From positions 1-16,489 of the forward strand of contig NZ_JANMET010000004.1 in assembly GCF_031377265.1 (NCBI RefSeq): DNA of 16,489 nucleotides. The letters are read 5' to 3'. Positions 13,677 through 16,489 of this stretch are shown here, piece after piece. Within the stretch, counting starts at the first letter, position 1, and each line of letters starts with the position of its first letter. Source of the DNA: JAUYQR01 sp031377265 (GTDB taxonomy: Bacteria; Pseudomonadota; Alphaproteobacteria; Rhodobacterales; Rhodobacteraceae). Under the pieces are notes generated by a model, which had not been told where the DNA came from, did no database searches, and saw only the letters and a program-made list of their open reading frames with translations. The position numbers and the translations under genes were made by a program.

Positions 13677-14660
13677 ATGAACCCAGTTCGTTGGGGGGTG
13701 CTTGGCGCTGCCAAGTTCGCGCGGGAGCATATGGCCCCGGCAATCCATGCGGCCGAAGGTGCCGAGCTTGCGGCGCTTGCCACCTCGGATCCGTCAAAGG
13801 CTGCGGGCTTCGTGGCCTTTTGCCCCGGCCTGAAAGTGCACGCGTCTTATGAGGCGTTGCTGCAGGATCCGGGGATTGATGCGGTCTACATTCCGCTGCC
13901 CAACCATATGCATGTGGAATGGACGCTGAAGGCCCTCGCGGCAGGCAAACATGTGCTGACCGAAAAGCCGATAGCCATGCGCGCCCGCGAGATCGACCAG
14001 ATCATCGCCGCGCGCGATCGGACCGGCCTGCTGGCCGCCGAAGCCTACATGATCGTGCACCACCCGCAGTGGCAGCGCGCCAAAGCCTGGCTTGAGGCCG
14101 GCGAGATCGGCACCCTGATGCATGTGGACGCGGCCTTTTCCTTCAACCTTACCGAGGGCGGCAACATCCGCAACCGGCCAGAAACCGGCGGCGGGTCGTT
14201 GCGTGACATCGGGGTCTATACCTTCGGGTCGGCCCGGTTTGTGACCAGCGCCGAACCGGTGGACCTGTCCGCGCGCATCCACCGCGAGGGGGGCGTGGAT
14301 GTGTTCGCCCAGGTTGCTGGCATCATGGAAGGCCCGGGTGGGCGGTTCACCTACGGCTCGATGACCTCGATGCGGATGTACAACCGGCAAGTGGTGACCT
14401 TTCAAGGCACCAACGGGATGATCCGGCTGGAGGGTGGCCCGTTCAACGCCAACGTCAACGATCTGGCCGAGGTGGAGTTGCACCAGAACGGCAATCGCGT
14501 CACCGTGGAGCGGTTTGCGACGGCAAACCACTACAAGCTGCAGGTTGAGACCTTTGGGCGAACCGTGCGCGAGGGCACTGCCTATCCGTGCCCGCTTGAG
14601 TTTGTGCGCGGCACGCAAGTGATGATGGATCGCGTCTATGAGGTGGCGGTCGAGATTTGA
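13677..14660 (+). CDS. Gfo/Idh/MocA-family NAD(P)-dependent oxidoreductase
   Basis: Probably oxidises or reduces a sugar or polyol with NAD(P) in the cytoplasm. The protein is 327 aa. An N-terminal Rossmann fold begins RWGVLGAAKFARE (5-17), with the nucleotide loop at GVLGAAKFA. LTEKPIA at 94-100 holds the conserved Glu96-Lys97-Pro98, and AEAYMIVHHPQW at 121-132 follows. The C-terminal substrate domain has GGGSLRDIGVYTF (171-183) with the conserved Asp177 and Tyr181. This pattern resembles the D-xylose dehydrogenase/dimeric dihydrodiol dehydrogenase branch, but the substrate cannot be read from sequence. The start has AGGGAGGGG eight nt upstream. It stands alone: 119 nt after pssA and 176 nt before the next gene. 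A short CGCAT/ATGCG inverted repeat at 14680-14708 follows it. Confidence 0.9.
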   Translation: MNPVRWGVLGAAKFAREHMAPAIHAAEGAELAALATSDPSKAAGFVAFCPGLKVHASYEALLQDPGIDAVYIPLPNHMHVEWTLKALAAGKHVLTEKPIAMRAREIDQIIAARDRTGLLAAEAYMIVHHPQWQRAKAWLEAGEIGTLMHVDAAFSFNLTEGGNIRNRPETGGGSLRDIGVYTFGSARFVTSAEPVDLSARIHREGGVDVFAQVAGIMEGPGGRFTYGSMTSMRMYNRQVVTFQGTNGMIRLEGGPFNANVNDLAEVELHQNGNRVTVERFATANHYKLQVETFGRTVREGTAYPCPLEFVRGTQVMMDRVYEVAVEI

Positions 14661-14836
14661 TCAGCCCAGACCAAATAGCCGCATGCTTCGGTTCGATTTT
14701 GCGATGCGTTGTAACAGCTCTGTGATACTACTGGTAGACCGAGGAGATGGCTTCATATACTGAGTGACGTTGCTGGTGCGCTGCGTGTCCCGAATTTGCC
14801 GATGTTGGTTCCCTTAATCTCGACAGCAGGAAAGCC

Positions 14837-15697
14837 GTGCCAATGTCCGATGAACATGAGACATTTTTCGACCACGCCAGGCCCCCGATCGAGCGTGCAC
14901 GCATGGTTCTGGCGCACCGTGGAGCCAATCTGCCGCAGGTTGCACTGAAGGCTCTTGCCCGCGAAGTGATTCTTCGGGTCACCCAAAAACCGGTGGACCT
15001 GACCAAGCCGAAGGCGGCACTGTTGCCAGACGCGGTGGCGATCGTGGCTCTGTGCGATGCGCTGATCGACCGCGATGATCGTGCTGCCCACGACTGCGTG
15101 CGCGCGGCGCGGCTTGGCGGAATGCCGGTTGATGATCTGTATTTCGGCTATATCGCCGAGGCGGTTGCCATGCTTGGCACGCGCTGGGACCAAGACGAGG
15201 TGACTGTGTCGGACGTGATCATCGGCGCTGGTCGCGTCTATGGCATCCTGCGCGAGTTGCGCACTGTTTTTCTTGCCGAGCGCATGCTTCACGCACCGGG
15301 GGCCGAGGCCGTTTTTGCGCAGGTGCCGGGCGAGATTCACACCATCGGTGTCACCATGGCTGCCGACGCCATGCGCCGCAGAGGCTGGGAGATCGACCTC
15401 AAGCTCAGCTTTACCCATGACGCACTGGTCGAGGAAATCGCGCGCCTGCAGCCAGCGATTGTGGGATTGTCGGCCTCGACGTCACAGCAGACATTCGCGC
15501 TGGCCCGGTTGATTGTCGCACTTCGGATGCGCTGCCCGCAGATCTGGATTCTGGTGGCGGGCCAGATCGTCAGCAAGGACGAACACCTGCGCGATCTGGT
15601 GGATGCCGACGCGGTTGTACGCAGTTTGGACGAAGCTGCGAGTGCGATGGAAGGCCATCTTGCAGAGATGGCCCAGCTGTCCAGCAAGAAGGGCTGA
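14837..15697 (+). CDS. Cobalamin-binding domain protein, AerR/PpaA-like putative regulator
   Basis: Likely binds a B12 cofactor and acts as a regulator rather than an enzyme. The protein is 286 aa. A helical region (about 62-150, PVDDLYFGYIAEAVAMLGTRW) resembles the cap of corrinoid proteins. A Rossmann B12 domain (about 163-275) follows. It has the axial-His motif as Glu166-x-His168-x2-Gly171 (Glu for the usual Asp), then 40 residues, SAS (212-214), and AGQ in place of GG near 241-243. The CarH/LitR Trp-x9-Glu-His signature is absent: after Trp117 the aligned positions are Asp-Val. No methyltransferase, mutase or DNA-binding domain is visible. Start: GTG 14837 has AGGA five nt upstream; ATG 14843 is the alternative. 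It is convergent with pepF. No photosynthesis gene is near. Confidence 0.75.
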   Translation: MPMSDEHETFFDHARPPIERARMVLAHRGANLPQVALKALAREVILRVTQKPVDLTKPKAALLPDAVAIVALCDALIDRDDRAAHDCVRAARLGGMPVDDLYFGYIAEAVAMLGTRWDQDEVTVSDVIIGAGRVYGILRELRTVFLAERMLHAPGAEAVFAQVPGEIHTIGVTMAADAMRRRGWEIDLKLSFTHDALVEEIARLQPAIVGLSASTSQQTFALARLIVALRMRCPQIWILVAGQIVSKDEHLRDLVDADAVVRSLDEAASAMEGHLAEMAQLSSKKG

Positions 15698-15731
15698 TCA
15701 GCCAGGTTTCCGGTGCCAGAGGGTGCCGCGC

Positions 15732-16489
15732 TTAAGCTTCCATCGCTTCCAACTCGTCGATGAAGCCCGCGATCATCGCAAGGCCCTTGTCCCAGAACTT
15801 GGGGTCTGACGCGTCAAGGCCGAAGGGGGCCAGCAGCTCCTTGTGGTGCTTGGATCCGCCGGCTTTCAGCATGTCGAAGTATTTCTCCTCGAAGCCCGGC
15901 AGCCCGTCTGCGTAGGCCGCGTAAAGCGCGTTCACCAGACCGTCGCCGAAGGCATAGGCATAGACGTAGAACGGCGAGTGGACGAAATGCGGGATATAGG
16001 CCCAGAACGTCTCATACCCGTCCATGAATTCGAACGCGTCACCAAGGGACTGTGCCTGAATGCTCATCCACAGGGCGTTGATATCGTCGGGGGTCAGTTC
16101 GCCGGTCGCGCGGGCGGCGTGCAGTTTGCACTCGAAATCGTAGAAGGCGATCTGGCGGACCACGGTGTTGATCATGTCCTCGACCTTGCCGGCCAGCAGG
16201 GTTTTCCGTTCAGCCGGGGTTTTTGCGGCGTCAAGCAGCTTGCGGAAGGTCAGCATCTCGCCAAAATCGCTGGCGGTTTCGGCCAGGGTCAGCGGGGTTG
16301 AGGACAACAGCTCGCCCTGACCCGCCGCCAGCACCTGATGCACCCCGTGCCCCAGCTCATGCGCCAGCGTCATCACATCGCGCGGTTTGCCGAGGTAGTT
16401 GAGCATGACATAGGGGTGCACGGTGGTGACGGTGGGGTGGGCTAAGGCGCCGGGGGCCTTGCCGGGTTTGACGCCGGCGTCGATCCAGC
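15732..16489 (-). CDS. pepF: M3-family oligoendopeptidase F, N-terminus cut by the window edge
   Basis: Zinc metallopeptidase that degrades short peptides in the cytoplasm. The last 252 codons are visible; the frame is open through base 16489, so perhaps 350 N-terminal residues are missing (PepF is about 600 aa). The zinc motif HELGH is at 16361-16347 within TLAHELGHGVHQ, and the third-ligand Glu lies about 25 residues on, in TLAETASDFGEM. HPYVMLNYLGKPRDV before it, and FYVYAYAFGDGLVNALY further on, are characteristic of the PepF branch. It ends 34 nt from the convergent cobalamin-binding gene; no clear terminator is seen in that short gap. Confidence 0.93.
   Translation of the reverse strand, partial: WIDAGVKPGKAPGALAHPTVTTVHPYVMLNYLGKPRDVMTLAHELGHGVHQVLAAGQGELLSSTPLTLAETASDFGEMLTFRKLLDAAKTPAERKTLLAGKVEDMINTVVRQIAFYDFECKLHAARATGELTPDDINALWMSIQAQSLGDAFEFMDGYETFWAYIPHFVHSPFYVYAYAFGDGLVNALYAAYADGLPGFEEKYFDMLKAGGSKHHKELLAPFGLDASDPKFWDKGLAMIAGFIDELEAMEA

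Noticed and set aside
11812..14618. Long minus-strand frames opposite rpoH end, psd, pssA and the oxidoreductase (11812-12831, 12883-13797, 13794-14618)
   Set aside because: All are Arg/His/Gln-rich with no recognisable domain and lie opposite genes with clear catalytic motifs.
14680..14708. tRNA-like GGTTCGATT element or terminator after the oxidoreductase gene
   Set aside because: The flanking bases do not form a T-stem or acceptor stem. The CGCAT/ATGCG arms give only 5 bp, too weak to call a terminator.
14699..14761. Promoter boxes before the cobalamin-binding gene (GATACT at 14724-14729, TATACT at 14756-14761)
   Set aside because: Good -10-like hexamers, but no -35 at acceptable spacing, so not listed as a feature.

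Overview
The window is high-GC, gene-dense DNA from an alphaproteobacterium, most likely of the Rhodobacterales (Rhodobacter/Paracoccus relatives). The evidence is an RpoH closely resembling the main Rhodobacter heat-shock sigma factor, a DUF6476-type protein head-to-head with an RluD-type pseudouridine synthase, a short phosphatidylserine decarboxylase with an FGSR processing site, and an intergenic hairpin plus GAGTATTT-like tail that I recall from this order. I saw no insertion sequence, phage gene, CRISPR array, tRNA or rRNA. All assignments come from reading motifs; no database search was run.

Left part (1-6728, all minus strand): a catabolic or uptake cluster read in the order amidase 2, potA, potB, potC, potD, amidase 1 (cut by the left edge). 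The four middle genes form a complete spermidine/putrescine-type ABC importer (ATPase, two permeases, periplasmic binding protein). An amidase-signature hydrolase sits at each end. The simplest reading is import of an amine or amide-linked amine followed by cytoplasmic hydrolysis. Two strong hairpins separate potD from amidase 1, and a likely promoter lies just before potA.

Middle part (6837-11118): a membrane-bound hybrid histidine kinase and a small DUF6476 membrane protein (both minus), then rluD (plus), whose start codon overlaps that of the DUF6476 gene. A convergent gap contains a perfect 16-bp palindrome. It is followed by a secreted DUF4189-like protein (minus) and a 313-bp divergent control region with nested dyads in front of rpoH.

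Right part (11119-16489): rpoH, psd and pssA run in the same direction. psd and pssA make phosphatidylethanolamine via phosphatidylserine. Then come a Gfo/Idh/MocA oxidoreductase, an orphan cobalamin-binding protein resembling AerR/PpaA-type regulators, and, convergently, the C-terminal part of an M3-family oligoendopeptidase F cut by the right edge.

Nothing here is a clear-cut new system. The best leads are the amidase-flanked Pot transporter, the orphan B12-binding regulator, the inverted repeat that would bury the psd ribosome binding site, and an unusual Tyr at a normally Asn position in RpoH region 2.2.
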